Source: Polytrichum commune
Lineage: Eukaryota; Streptophyta; Polytrichopsida; Polytrichales; Polytrichaceae
Direction of reading: 5' to 3'
Length of the DNA: 64,000 nucleotides
NCBI GenBank assembly: GCA_950295325.1
Contig: OX485803.1
Span: forward strand, 54,637,554 to 54,701,553
In this document: piece after piece, positions 1 to 10,854 of the stretch
Position numbering within the stretch: position 1 is the stretch's first letter
Layout of the letters: every line of letters begins with the position of its first letter
Translations under genes and position numbers: made by a program
Notes under the pieces: model-generated
Databases searched by the model: none
Told to the model about the DNA's origin: nothing
Seen by the model: the letters and a program-made list of their open reading frames with translations, nothing else

Positions 1-2
1 CA

Positions 3-257
3 GCAGCAAATATTGGGTCGCTGGATTCCAGCAGTGGTCCTAGCCCAACTAATAGTGGGATTGGAGTACCTTTAAAAACCAAGGTAGATCGGGCCACACG
101 AAACAAACCAGGAGGTAGTAAAGTAGGAGGTAGTCGAACATCTCCAAGAAAGAAAGCTTCACAACCTGCTCAAAGTACAACAATTGTGAAGGAGGTGAGA
201 GAGAATGATTCCTCAACACAACCTATGATGACAACACGGTCAACTAAACCCAATTGA
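3..257 (+). CDS. Partial open frame, basic Ser/Thr/Lys-rich tail, unrecognised
   Basis: The third frame is open from the window edge to a TGA at 255-257, giving about 84 residues rich in Ser, Thr, Lys, Gly and Pro (for example TSPRKKASQPAQ). It looks like the disordered basic end of a longer protein whose start lies outside the window. No domain is visible. It may be an upstream exon or neighbour of the transposase-like pieces at 283-570 and 1387-3136, because the strand is the same and the distance small, but nothing ties them together directly. Function unknown. Confidence 0.35.
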   Translation, partial: AANIGSLDSSSGPSPTNSGIGVPLKTKVDRATRNKPGGSKVGGSRTSPRKKASQPAQSTTIVKEVRENDSSTQPMMTTRSTKPN

Positions 258-282
258 AACTAATATGTGATTTGGGTGGAAC

Positions 283-570
283 ATGCAGTGGAAGAGGTGT
301 GCAAGTGTGGATGTAATGGATCCGAATTTTGGGTTGGTTGCTCAAGGCAGAATTGCAGGTTGTCCAGGTGATACGTGCAATGAAGAAGAGATTCCAGAGG
401 GATGTTTTAGTATCTTGATACACAAAGTGTGGGTACAAGATGTTAGGCTACAGTATCCACAGCCTGGGGGGGATCCTCCACAAGTACGGATGAAGGATGC
501 TAAGTATGCACCAATTTTATGGAGAAAAGTAAATTTGAATCTTCATAGTAAAAATGCCAAATTTTTGTAA
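283..570 (+). CDS. Unrecognised 95-aa ORF, possible exon of the transposase-like gene downstream
   Basis: An ATG-started frame of 95 codons, closed upstream by a TGA at 268-270. The protein has a Cys/Glu-rich stretch (GCPGDTCNEEE) and a C-terminal part with KDAKYAPILWRKV. I do not recognise a family. A splice reading is possible: a GT at 549-550 could join the AG at 1395-1396, the phase fits (one base left over before, two after), and this would create an ATG codon at the junction. That intron would be about 850 bp and would contain the TTGACTA cluster. The splice is inference; a phase match has a one in three chance of being accidental. Confidence 0.3.
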   Translation: MQWKRCASVDVMDPNFGLVAQGRIAGCPGDTCNEEEIPEGCFSILIHKVWVQDVRLQYPQPGGDPPQVRMKDAKYAPILWRKVNLNLHSKNAKFL

Positions 571-830
571 AAGAGCGGGAAACTCATTTTAGAATACAGT
601 TTCTATGTTTTGACTCTATTTGTACTAAAATAATATTCATATACATGTTTTCTATCTACATTGACTCAAATGATTCTATGTACATGGACTTCACATTCAC
701 TGTTTTTGTACCATATGTGATTTATGTGTATGCATATCTATGATCTCAGTAGTCTTAATGTCCTCTTTATAATATGTTTTTACTACCTTTAGTCCAAAAA
801 TCACTTAAATGTAGGTATTTTTTATTTTAT

Positions 831-1385
831 TGATTATAAATTGACTATAATCAGTCAATTAATGGTGTTCTACTAGTCAATAAATACAATGACATTGTGA
901 TTAAAACCCTAATGAACTAACTGGTTTATTTTACTAAACAAAATTCATGTGAAGATGATTGTAGTCAATAAGTATGTATTATGTAGTCAATAACACTATC
1001 AAAATCCATAATTATTTGACTAGCACTAGTCTACTATGTCAAAACTCTTTAAGTTAATATGCATCATCTTGGATGCTCTTATGACTATCCAAAGTCAAAT
1101 AGACATGTATCGTTTTGACTATACATAGTCTACTCACACTATTCTGTTTTGACTCAAGCTAGTCTAATGTACATATGTTTTATTGACTAGTGAAAGTCTA
1201 TTATGCATGTTGGAGGTATAGTCAAATATACAAACGTCCATTTAGTCAAATAAACACTATGATATATTGACTAAGACACATTTGACTAGTGACTATTTGA
1301 CCGCTCCACATTGACTAGGCAGTCAAAAAATACTTGGGTGATTTTTATACTTAAGGAAGTCCAATATCTAGTCTAAAGGACCTTG
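831..1385. repeat. Dense cluster of TTGACTA / TAGTCAA words
   Basis: About 25 copies of the heptamer TTGACTA or its complement, or its core GACTA/TAGTC, lie in about 550 bp in both orientations with irregular spacing. Flanking words vary (for example ATTGACTAG, TAGTCAATAA, ATAGTCAAAT). The core TTGAC is also the plant W-box, but the density and mixed orientation are more like the subterminal binding-site arrays of DNA transposons. The stretch lies between two pieces of a transposase-like gene and is otherwise AT-rich with no gene. Confidence 0.6.
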
Positions 1386-1386
1386 A

Positions 1387-3136
1387 TTTGTCCTAGTGAC
1401 AACGGAAAAAAAATTTGTGAAACCTTTAGATTTGCCAAGCCGTCATCTCATTCTCGGCAATGACAATGCTACTTTGAATCACATTTATCTAGTGTATCAC
1501 TCGTTTTTAGTTGATAGGCATGGGCTACAGGAAGGAGACATAAAGCGTGAAGATCGTCAAAATTGGACAGCTGCACAAAAGTTAGCATCTCGCAAAGTGC
1601 AATTATGTTTGCAGCAGCTGCAAGAGAATCCAAACCATCGGAAGGAGAGAACTAAAGGTAGAGAGTTGTATTTACAAATTACTGCGTCGTATATAGATAT
1701 ATTCTTATCACCTCATATGTCTTTATTCGAAAGAGTGAAGGCAGCGGCAAAAGTATCGTTCTTTTTCCGCTTGTGGAAATTGTGGCTCCATCTCGGGGTA
1801 CATACGTACAATTTAGCAACTAACTTTATTAGTAGACAGGCATATTTGGATATACAATTATCATGTCACTACAGTGTTCTATTGATAAAGTTGTTTCGAG
1901 ACCGACACAACCATTTAGAAGTACCTCTGAGCCTTACAGGTTCGGACGCATGCGAGATTTTCTTTAGCAAAGTCAGAGGAATGATTCAGAATGAGCGAAA
2001 TTATGATGGATGAGATCTAGTTGAGAGCGCTGGAGCAATTGCTCGCATTGCAAAGTTTGAGGCGAATCCTAAAGGGCCGCAGTTTGCTCGGGCTCATAAA
2101 AAAAACTCATATTTGGACAAAGTTAGAGAAGAACTCTACTTTACCGTTGGCTAACTTAGGCGACTATGCAGGGTTAGAATCAGATGATCAAATCATTTCG
2201 GTGTTGAAGCTAGGCTTTATTGAGGCTCAAATGTTATGTGCCGAGTTAGGTATGAAACCTGCGAAAGTTCCAATGAACAGCTGGTGGGAACAACCTTGGG
2301 TCCATGAAAGGAAGCTAGAGAAGGAACTTTTTAGTAGCATGGAAGAAGAAGAGTGTGATGTTGATCACATACATGATGCTACAGGTGAGGAAGGAGACAT
2401 TTGTGGCAAAGGGCAAGCTGTAACAGGTGCAAGTTCATCATCTACAAAGGCTGAAAGAGGTGAAGTCTTTGAACTTATGAACGACGAAGTGGAGGTAGCT
2501 GGACTTCAGAGTGAGTTGAGGCATGTTCTTGATGATGTGCTTGATGAGCATGAAAGCTGTCAAGTTGTTTCAAAGTCAGTCATGCCGTATGTAGAATTTG
2601 AAGGAGCTAAGATTTATAAGAGTACTCTTGTTAGTCAATTAAATGGAAATCCGACTTTGTCAAAAGATAGATTGACTAGGATTAAGACTGGCATAATTTA
2701 TACAGAAGAGAAGGTCAAGACTTTAGCAAACCATGATACCTTGTTGAAACTTGGTTGTGACTGCGCGGTTGTATTTCTTAATACACCTGAAGTTCAAACC
2801 GTGAAGAAGCGAGGCAGACCAAGACTTTCAACTCCTACTAAAATGTGGTTTTTAGGTAGAATGTATAGGATGCGTCGGAAAATAATCAATCATTGGGTAG
2901 AATACAGAGATCCTATAGACTTGTTGGATCGCCCCAACAATGTAGAAGTTGGTTTATGTTGGTATCAAAAGTCTGCAGGGTTGAAATGGAGTTATGATCT
3001 CACAGATCATATTATGGTAGAATTGGATACGATTATTGCTTTGGCCAATTTGACGTATGATGCTGAAACAGACACGTACGAACTTCATCCAAGTGATGAA
3101 AAAGTCTTTAACGACTTTGTAACTAAAAATCCATGA
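1387..3136 (+). pseudogene. Transposase-like gene of unclassified family, lightly broken
   Basis: Two overlapping frames of 205 and 371 residues belong to one protein. The first ends with LTGSDACEIFFSKVRGM then NERNYDG, like the C-terminal acidic part of several eukaryotic DDE transposase families (the Glu in 'DACE' being a candidate catalytic residue). The same frame continues after an in-frame TGA at 2011-2013 with DLVESAGAIARIAKFEANP. It shifts by one base at a run of eight A (2098-2105) into the second frame. That frame holds an acidic middle, a LSKDRLTRIKTG segment and an AT-hook-like KKRGRPRL at about residue 265. The frame opens at 1387 after a TGA and a splice acceptor fits at 1395-1396, so the N-terminus is probably on another exon. 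Only two disabling changes are visible over about 570 codons, so it is young, or it is a domesticated gene with sequencing errors. I recognise the style but not a named superfamily. Confidence 0.55.
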
Positions 3137-3344
3137 TTTGATATTATACATATAATAGGGCCATATTTTTGCATTTCCAAACATTTGTATACATGTTATA
3201 TACAATTTCTGTATTTGTTTTTGGACCCTTGTGTACGTATGGAAATGCATTTTGAAGCAATGAGATTTGTAAGTATATTGCTTGATTTTAGCAAAAATAA
3301 AATGTATACAGGGGTATTTAAATAAGCGGCATGTACGCACGTGA
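3137..3344. other. AT-rich spacer
   Basis: AT-rich DNA following the stop of the transposase-like gene. ORFs here on the minus strand are shadows with no recognisable domain. Possible 3' flank of the upstream element. Confidence 0.4.
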
Positions 3345-3721
3345 TGCTTGGTTTTAATGAATAGTGCACTCCCTGAGCCTCCAAGGCTCAAGATAAGCCT
3401 TTTGATCCTTTGCTACTTTGTAGACTCTTATCCTATCCTCTAAGCCTTCAACTCTTAAACCAACAACTTAGGTCTTAATTCAAACATTTAAATCAAGGAG
3501 CTACCCTTGGTTTTCCATACATTACGCTCACCTAACTAAGGAATTTTCTTCACACCCCTAAACTTTTAATCAACTACTCCACACGAGCCTAAGGTCTAAA
3601 CATAACTTCATTCAAGCTTCACTCTTTTTATATTTTTGTGAATAATCATAAAACATCAAAACATAACTTCTAATGGTTTCGAAGAATTAAGAACACATGT
3701 GAGCACCATTTTGGGCTCACA
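3345..3721. mobile_element. Fragment of an LTR-like repeat (family shared with 10855-14331 and 19195-20969)
   Basis: The right end (about 3620-3721) matches the right end of the element at 19195-20969 and the reverse complement of the left end of the element at 10855-14331. All share a CACTCTTTTTAT word, then ACACATGTG, then a terminus reading GGGCTCACA or GGACTCACA. Here the terminus is at 3721 and abuts the hAT transposase frame. The left boundary is not resolved because the other end of the family (TCAGC followed by ATAAACCCC) was not found, so the copy is probably truncated. Fossil LTR kin. Confidence 0.45.
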
Positions 3722-5356
3722 GTTCTCATCTGGAGCAAGCCTGCGAAGAACTCGATTTAGGATTGTCCTCGAATTGTCATCCTCATGGAGTGGGGCCCAA
3801 CTATGTAGAAGTGAATTTAACATCGCTCCAGCCCAATGAAGATCATTCAACATCAACCTCCATCTATTTTGAAACGTTAGCATAGCATTTGCAGCAAGCT
3901 CAAGGCTTAAGCGAAATGGAGGTTTACTGAATCCACGAATATGGGTTTGTAAATCATGCATGACCCTCCAAGCCAATCCCATTGTAGGCGCCTTGCCATC
4001 AAATACACAAAGAGCTTTAACAACCGGGATCACCATATACAAGAGATTTTCGCATATGTTCCAGAATCCATCGGAACGTATAAAGCATCGCACTGCAAAG
4101 CCCTTCATGTAAGCGGTGCGAGATCTCTTCCTCAAATCACGCATTAGAGTAGGCCAATCCTCATCAACCACCATTCTTTCCAAAGCATTGCTTACTTGAA
4201 GAAGACGTTCTATCATGAATAAGTTTATTGCAAAACGGGTCTCTACAAGTAGGCGGAGTGAGAGATTTGGTGACAACCTCCGGAATATAGTTTGAGAAGC
4301 ATGATGGTTTTTAACAAAAACACAAATATGGCGCGTTTTTTTTACCAACTTTTTCACCCATTCTTCCTTCCCCCAATCTTCTAAGAGGCGATCTAGGCAA
4401 TGCGCAGCACATCCTTGAAAATATAGATCGGAATTTGCTTGAATCAAGTCGCGAGCAACGGATGCCATAATTGGGGCATTGTCGGTGCAAACTTGGACCA
4501 CATTATGTCGACCAACATTTTCCACAAATGGTTGAATTTGAGCAGCAACGTAGACATGATCCTTGTGATTTCCCGTGGTATCAATGGTACCCAAGAAAAC
4601 GTCTCCCTTTGTACCATATTGAAGAACGTTTAGGAGAGGTCGGTTTTGCACGTTATCCCATCCATCACAACATATTGTAACGCCATATTTGTCAACGGAA
4701 TTCCCCAACTTCTCCTTCACTTGCCTATCTAGATCAACATTTTTAGCAGTTAACAACTTCGTACGGATTGCATTGTACGATGGTGGTGTGTAGGCTGGCA
4801 TTCGATGGCGAGAAGTTTCACGTACAGCATGAACAAATGCAGGATGTCTCACAATGTTGAAAGGAATGTTAGCTTCATAAAAAGCCGTTGCCCATGCTCT
4901 ATCAAGGACTTGTTTTGTTGACACATTGAACCCCTCCGTTATGTTGAGTTGACGTAGTTCACAAGGAGGTGTATCATGTACCACAACACCAGAATGTTGT
5001 GTGGATTGGGACATAAGCAAAGGCTATGTTTCACTATCTACGGAGTCCGCTATAATAGGCTCCAGAGGTACATCATCTCGCACCAGAGGGTCCTCATTTA
5101 CAATGCCTACATGTAAGGGCACAACGCCTCCGCAATGTTCAAACAAGACCCTAATATGCGGGGGTACCATCCTACATGTGGAAACATCACTAGGACCCCC
5201 TAAAGGAGGTCTATAACCAAGGTGTGCCAACATTCTATTTCCTCGGTAAGATATGACGAACAGGCAAAACCTACATTTAACTTGCCTTTGTGATTTACCG
5301 GGAACCATCCCCTTATCCTCGTACCAATGATCCCATGCATCATTTCGGCGTGGCAT
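3722..5356 (-). pseudogene. hAT superfamily transposase (BED finger plus DUF659-type core), broken
   Basis: The frame runs right to left from a Met at 5356 (MPRRNDAW), just after a good splice acceptor (CAG, complement near 5378-5380), so a 5' intron is likely. The N-terminal BED-type zinc finger contains CRFC and a RGNRMLAHL segment at about residues 25-50. The catalytic core follows with CDGWDNVQNRPLLN, VVQVCTDNAPIMASV, GCAAHCLDRLLEDW and TRFAINLFMIERLL, all typical of plant hAT transposases. There is one in-frame TAG at 5024-5026 in an otherwise continuous frame. The C-terminus, including the hAT dimerisation region, is missing because an LTR-like fragment abuts at 3721. Intact relatives are about 600-750 aa; about 545 codons remain. 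Terminal inverted repeats were not identified. Confidence 0.85.
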
Positions 5357-5386
5357 GACTTCAACAAAACCTGCAAATACAAACAA

Positions 5387-5607
5387 GGTAGAGCAAGTAA
5401 CTTTGATCGCATACTAGGTCCTGTTGAAGAGTGCCACAAGGGCAACCCTAATTCACAGTCACTAGAGTGGACAAAGTATCCTCTGCAATCGTGTCTCACG
5501 CATTCAATCCTCACTCCTAAGAAGAGAATCAAAAGTCTTGAGACACACTATGACAGTGGAGGCAAAAATGGCACCTTGAACCCTCAATTTATAGAGGACG
5601 GGAGCGG
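5387..5607. other. 5' flank of the hAT transposase gene
   Basis: No convincing exon beyond the splice acceptor near 5380. A minus-strand ORF here overlaps the transposase in another frame and is a shadow. It may hold the element's 5' untranslated exon or intron. Confidence 0.3.
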
Positions 5608-5667
5608 ACGGGGGGGGGGGGGGGGGGGAAGGGGGCGGACCGGGGGGGGGGGGGGGCGGACGGGGGC
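5608..5667 (+). repeat. Poly-G tract with GGCGGAC interruptions
   Basis: Two G runs of about 14-18 bases, separated by AAGGGGGCGGACC and followed by GCGGACGGGGG. A strong candidate for G-quadruplex formation, and a place where the assembled length should not be trusted. Confidence 0.8.
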
Positions 5668-5812
5668 TAGTAATTTCTTCCCCACTTTACCTCTACTTTG
5701 TTGACATGTCATCACACGTGGACATCTTACATCCTACGTGTCTGAAATGGGGTAATGTAATTATAGACAGAATTCGGTAAAATTCAAGTCTGTCAGGATA
5801 AAGACAGCATCC

Positions 5813-5883
5813 GGCATAATGTCATGACGGATACGTGTCGTGACGGCACGACATTATGCCGAGATTAGCCTCCGTCACGACAC
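5813..5883. repeat. Nested inverted repeats, possible MITE remnant
   Basis: GGCATAATGTC at 5813-5823 pairs with GACATTATGCC at 5850-5860. GTGTCGTGACGG at 5835-5846 pairs with CCGTCACGACAC at 5872-5883. The two overlapping hairpins are alternatives to each other. Arms are perfect over 11 and 12 bp. No clear target duplication was found, so the class is unknown. Confidence 0.6.
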
Positions 5884-6239
5884 AATAGACAACCCTACAA
5901 TTATAACAGAGACGGCAATTAACTATTATGAACATGCTAAAATTAGATTGTAATCTATATAGTTGAGAATCAAAGGACACACGAGGAGAAGAAGAACATT
6001 ATAAGAGGAATTACTAAGTTGAGATAATGACTCAAGAATGCTTCCACAAGAGTTGATAAGAAAATGGAAGGTTAGTAAAGGCATTACCACACATGTAAAG
6101 AGGAAATCTCCTTTACATGGAAAGAGAGTATCTAACAACCACTTCATTATTGTTAAAATACTATCCACACATGTTTCAACGGAAAGAGGTCATGGTAATG
6201 GAAATTAACAATTAGGAGACTAGGGGTAAGAGTTAAGAG

Positions 6240-6780
6240 AGAGAAAGTTTGGAACAAAAAGTAATTTGGTTACTTGAAGAAAATATTGCGCGATTTGAGA
6301 TACTTAGTAAAGAAGAGAAGACTTGTTATTTAGTTACTTAGCTATTTGTTTACTCGGCAAATTGAAGAGAGGTTACTTGTTACTTAAAGAAAGACTACTT
6401 GGCCACTTGAAGAAAAATGATTTGTTACAAGCTACTTGGCGACTCGGCAAATTGGAAAGAAGTTACTTGCTACTTTAAGAAAGGCTATTTGGTTACTTGA
6501 GGACAATTATGTGCAGCTTGAGATACTTAGAAGATAAGAGAAGACTTGTTAATTGGTTACTTAGCTAATTGACACCAAGAAGAAAGGTAATTGGATACTT
6601 AGTTACTTGGTTACTTACCAACTTTGAAGAAAACGGAGCTTGTTACTTGGCAACTTATAGAAGAGATACTTGGTTATTTGGTCAATTTGTAAGAGAGGGT
6701 TACTTGGATACTTGTATCACTGGGTTACTTAAGTTACTTAGTTTTCTAGGACGTGTTAACTAAGTTATTTGAGAACAAAA
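6240..6780. repeat. Degenerate tandem repeat built from TTACTTGG-like words
   Basis: Words such as GGTTACTTG, GCTACTTGG and AGTTACTTAG recur about 25 times. Longer units repeat as well. GAGATACTTAG followed by GAGAAGACTTGTTA occurs near 6296 and again near 6521. ACTCGGCAAATTG followed by a GTTACTTG stretch occurs near 6354 and 6443. An old, diverged minisatellite; the short ORF inside is an artefact of the repeat. Confidence 0.65.
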
Positions 6781-7727
6781 GGAGACAACTGTGGCACATG
6801 AAGAAGTTCGACAAAAAAAATTTTACAAACAAACAAGTTGATAGATTAGAAGCAATACTTAGTCAGACAAAACTACTTGAAGAGATATCATTAAGAAAAA
6901 AATCCCTTTACAACAAAAGAGGACTTTGAAGTTATACTTAAAAGACCATCGTAATGGAAACAAGATGGACGAGTTTTTTTAGAAAAGAACAAAGACATCT
7001 ACCAACACAACAAGGAAGATAACTAAGATAGAATCGATAAACGGCAAGGGGATTAGGTAGGTTAATTATCATAATCCAAACGACACTTTAAGTCACTACG
7101 ATACAGTCAACCCTATAAACAAATGGAGGTAGTTGAGCTCTACAACGGAGAATAAGATCAAAATTAAAAAAATAAGAGATGTCTCAATCAAACTTCAATG
7201 CCTCTTAAGTAGAGTTACCTCAGACGGCCAGGAGACCAAGGGAGAGGGATGAGTATTTTCATTTACTCTTGCTTCTTCATATCTTGTTTGCATTAAATAT
7301 TCTTAGCCATCGTTGATCATTTTTATCCAAGTATTTCACTAATTTTTGAATTAATAATGTTAAAAAATACTTGTCAAAATTGATCTTACGTTGTCGAGGC
7401 AAATTGGCTAAGTTAAAGGATATTTTTGATAATCAATGTCATTCGCTCCACTTGTTTGATCATTTGATCATGTAGTCATTTCGAATTCTTGGAATATCCT
7501 AATTTTTTAGCCTTATCAACTACTCATTGATTGATTTTAGATTAGTCAATCCTAAAAGAATCATCCAAAAATATGTCATTGCTTGTTTTTTTAGGATTTT
7601 TTAAATATTAAACTAATTTTTAAATCTAAACTCTCCAACCGATCTAATATTTTACTATCTAATTTATATTTAATAAATTTATTAGGTTAATTGATATAAT
7701 AATCAAAATAACCCTTCACAATATGTT
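6781..7727. other. AT-rich intergenic stretch
   Basis: No ORF, RNA gene or repeat with clear ends was seen. Composition is AT-rich and featureless. Confidence 0.5.
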
Positions 7728-8025
7728 TGTGCAACCAATCTCATGTCAAAAAAATGAGTGACAAGTAATTTTTTTTGCATAATGTTTGGGCATATAAAAT
7801 ATAGTAACATCACTGGCCTATGCAACGTGTCCACAACAAGGAAAAAAATGCAAGAAGAGCTTGCCAAGAAGATGGTAACATAATTTATTATTTATTTACT
7901 TATTTTTATTGCTTCTAATGCACCGTTTATGTCCTATAAGCGGCTTGAATAGATGCATGTCTTGTTGCTACCACTGCTAGTTAGAAGATGGAAAACAAGA
8001 AAAAAAACGATTTCATAACAAGATA
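7728..8025. repeat. Left half of a dispersed repeat (undisrupted copy at 41367-43110)
   Basis: This matches 41367-41690 closely, starting at ATATGTTTGTGCAACCAATC and continuing through the AGAAGATGGAAAACAAGAA region. The match breaks at about 8025 and resumes at 16746, so the chromovirus 8026-16745 inserted into this copy. Confidence 0.7.
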
Positions 8026-8383
8026 GTATAGCTTGAACTATTGAGAACTCTCTCTTTAGAAAACCATGAGGAAGAAAAATGTCTTATGACATCAACCACC
8101 CTACCATAGAGCCATGAGGAAGATAGCCCCTTGCCATGTAAATCGTCCTCAAGCAAAGTTCTCACCCCCATGCCACTTTTCAAAGTTAAGAGGAGTTGCC
8201 ACTAGTTAACTCTCACTAGTTGGATCGCTAGCAATCCTTATGGCTAAGGCTCCTTGATAGCCTTGCTCACAATACTAGTGATACTATGGCTTTGCGACTA
8301 GTTAACTCACATTAATTGGATCGCCACCAATCCTTATGGCTAAGGCTCCTTGATAGCCCTGTTCACACTACTTGCGTGTTATA
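8026..8383 (-). repeat. 3' LTR of the chromovirus
   Basis: It shares about 215 bp with 16511-16745, including two internal copies of a CACCAATCCTTATGGCTAAG unit, and is bounded by the purine-rich tract. The outer boundary at about 8025 is inferred from where the flanking repeat breaks off. Confidence 0.65.
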
Positions 8384-10854
8384 TTCCCTCCCCGCTAGAT
8401 TTGAGCGTCTCTGCTCAACACACAAGTAAACCCATCAATTATTTAGGTACAACTTGTTCAAAGATCTAATGTAAAGAATTTTACAACCTATCTAGTTCTT
8501 CCTTTTAGGCAAAATATCGAGTAAACTTTCAAGTCCAACACCATGTTGTGATAGTTGCTCGTTAGCGTGAACTACAAAATCCCAATAATCTTTGAGTACT
8601 TCAGGACTCAAATTAGATTCAGGCTCCCAAGAGTTATGGTCAAGCCCATAACCGAGCCACTTGATGAAATAGAATTTAACGGAGCGAGAACGACTCCCTC
8701 TAACCTCATGTTATAAAACACGTTCCATTTCATATGATATATCATGATTTTCAATGATTGGTGGTGGCAGAGGCTTCACCTGCCATTAGCCTTAGTAAGG
8801 CTTCAACAAAGAGACGTGAAAAACATTATGAATTCCTATTATTTCTGGCAACTTCAAAGGATATGCTACGACACCAATTCTCTTAACAATCTCAAATGGG
8901 CCAATTCATCGGGGAAATACTTTTCTCGCACCCTAAGTTCTCAACTTAATGTTGGAAGTACTAAGAAGCACCTCAGAACCCACCTCATACAACACATCAC
9001 GTCATTTGATGTTAGCATAAGATTTTTGTCTTTGTTGGGCTGCCAACAAATGTTTCTTAGCTTCGCTAATAACATTACTTATGGCCAAGAAAAACCTTTT
9101 GCAGTCGGGACTAGGCACCCGCTAATCCTTTTATTCACATGTGTTGAAGGGTGCTAACCATAATTCAACAGAAAAGGTGTAGTCTTGATGGATTCTTACC
9201 ACGAGTTATTGTAGGCAAATTCAACCATCGACGAAAACTCGTCCTAGTCATCTTGGGAAGAACTCACATAATGCCTAAGCATATTCTCAAGGACTCTATT
9301 TGACCTCTTTGTTTGACTATCCGTTTGAGGATGAAAAGATGTGGACATGGCCAATTGAGTGCCTAACAAGTAGTGCAACTCTTGCCAAAATCTACCCGTA
9401 AATCTCGCATCTCTATTACTGAATAACTTAAGGGAAATACCATGTAACTTATAGACATATATCCCTAAATAATCTTGCCATTTCCTCGGCGGTCACAGTT
9501 GTGGTAGTCACCATAAAATGAGTTATTTGCTTAATTTATCGACACACATAAAAATTGCATCATGCCGTTGCTTGGTTGGGGTAAGGCCGACAATAAAATC
9601 CATGCTTACACATTCCCATTTTTTCTTAGGGATTTCTAAGGGTTGTAACAATCTACTGGGTTGCGTAGTAGGGGCTATACTACGTTGGCAAACATCACAA
9701 GAATTTACATATTTCTAAACATCCTCCCTCATTTTTGGCCACCAAAAACGAGTTTGAATATTATTGAGCGTCTTAGAAATATCCATATGACCACTATACA
9801 ACAAATCGTGGTGTTCATGGAGCAAATACTCTCTTAAAAACCCCAAATTAGATTCACCAACTACCACATTTGGTACCACAATTGCATTATGGTGTCACCA
9901 AAGGCCATCCTTGAAAACCAACTCAAAAATATTATTCAGATCCATAAACCATGGATCGTGAGTGTATCTTGCAACGATGAATTGAAAGAACGATTGCTCT
10001 TTAACAACCAACTATTCATTGATGCACTCAGGACCACTACACACTTCATTTGCCGACACTTTGGGTGCAACCTTTGAGATGTCTGCGGCCATCTCTGCAG
10101 AGCTCAACATAGAACAACTCATAGCCAGTATGGCTTTTAATCTGACATCTCTACATCCCAAAGAGTCATGGCTCAAGACATCAGCAAAAGAATTGCCTCC
10201 TATGGGATTACGACTCAAAGGAACGGCAATATAAATGTGCCATGGCCCATATTTCCATCTGTATATTAAGTTTTGTTCTAAATACTCTAATCATTGGGCC
10301 TGGCGCTTTGACAATACTTGTCATGATTTTAAATATGTGAGGGTATTGTGGTCTATCACTACCATGCACTTTGCATCTTCCAAATAACAACGTAAGTGCG
10401 CAAGGCATGCACAACCGCTTTAGATTCTTGCTCTCCAGTGGTATAATTTTTTTCAACAAGGGAAAGCTTTCAACTTTCAAAGCTATTGGTTGTCCTTTTT
10501 GTAAAAGAATCGCACCAATACCAATAATGGAGGCGTCGCAAATGACCTCAAAAGGTTCACCAAAAGTAGGCAAGGCTAACACGGGAGCGTGTGTTAGCGC
10601 ATACTTCACTTTGTCAAATGCCTCTTGGCATTCAACCGTTTAATTATACTTAGAATGATGCCGAGTTAAATTGGTAAGAGGGGCTACAAGGGTTGAATAT
10701 CCTTGAATAAAACGTCTAAAATAATTACATAACCCCAAAAATGAGCGCAATCGCCCAACATCACGAGGCATAATCCATTTCGTGACAGTTTCAATTTTAG
10801 CCGGATCAACTTTAACCCATTCTTTGCCTACGACATGACCCAATTAATGGAGCT

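Noticed and set aside
5200-5532. 110-aa minus-strand ORF upstream of hAT
   Set aside because: It overlaps the BED-finger frame out of register and has no domain.
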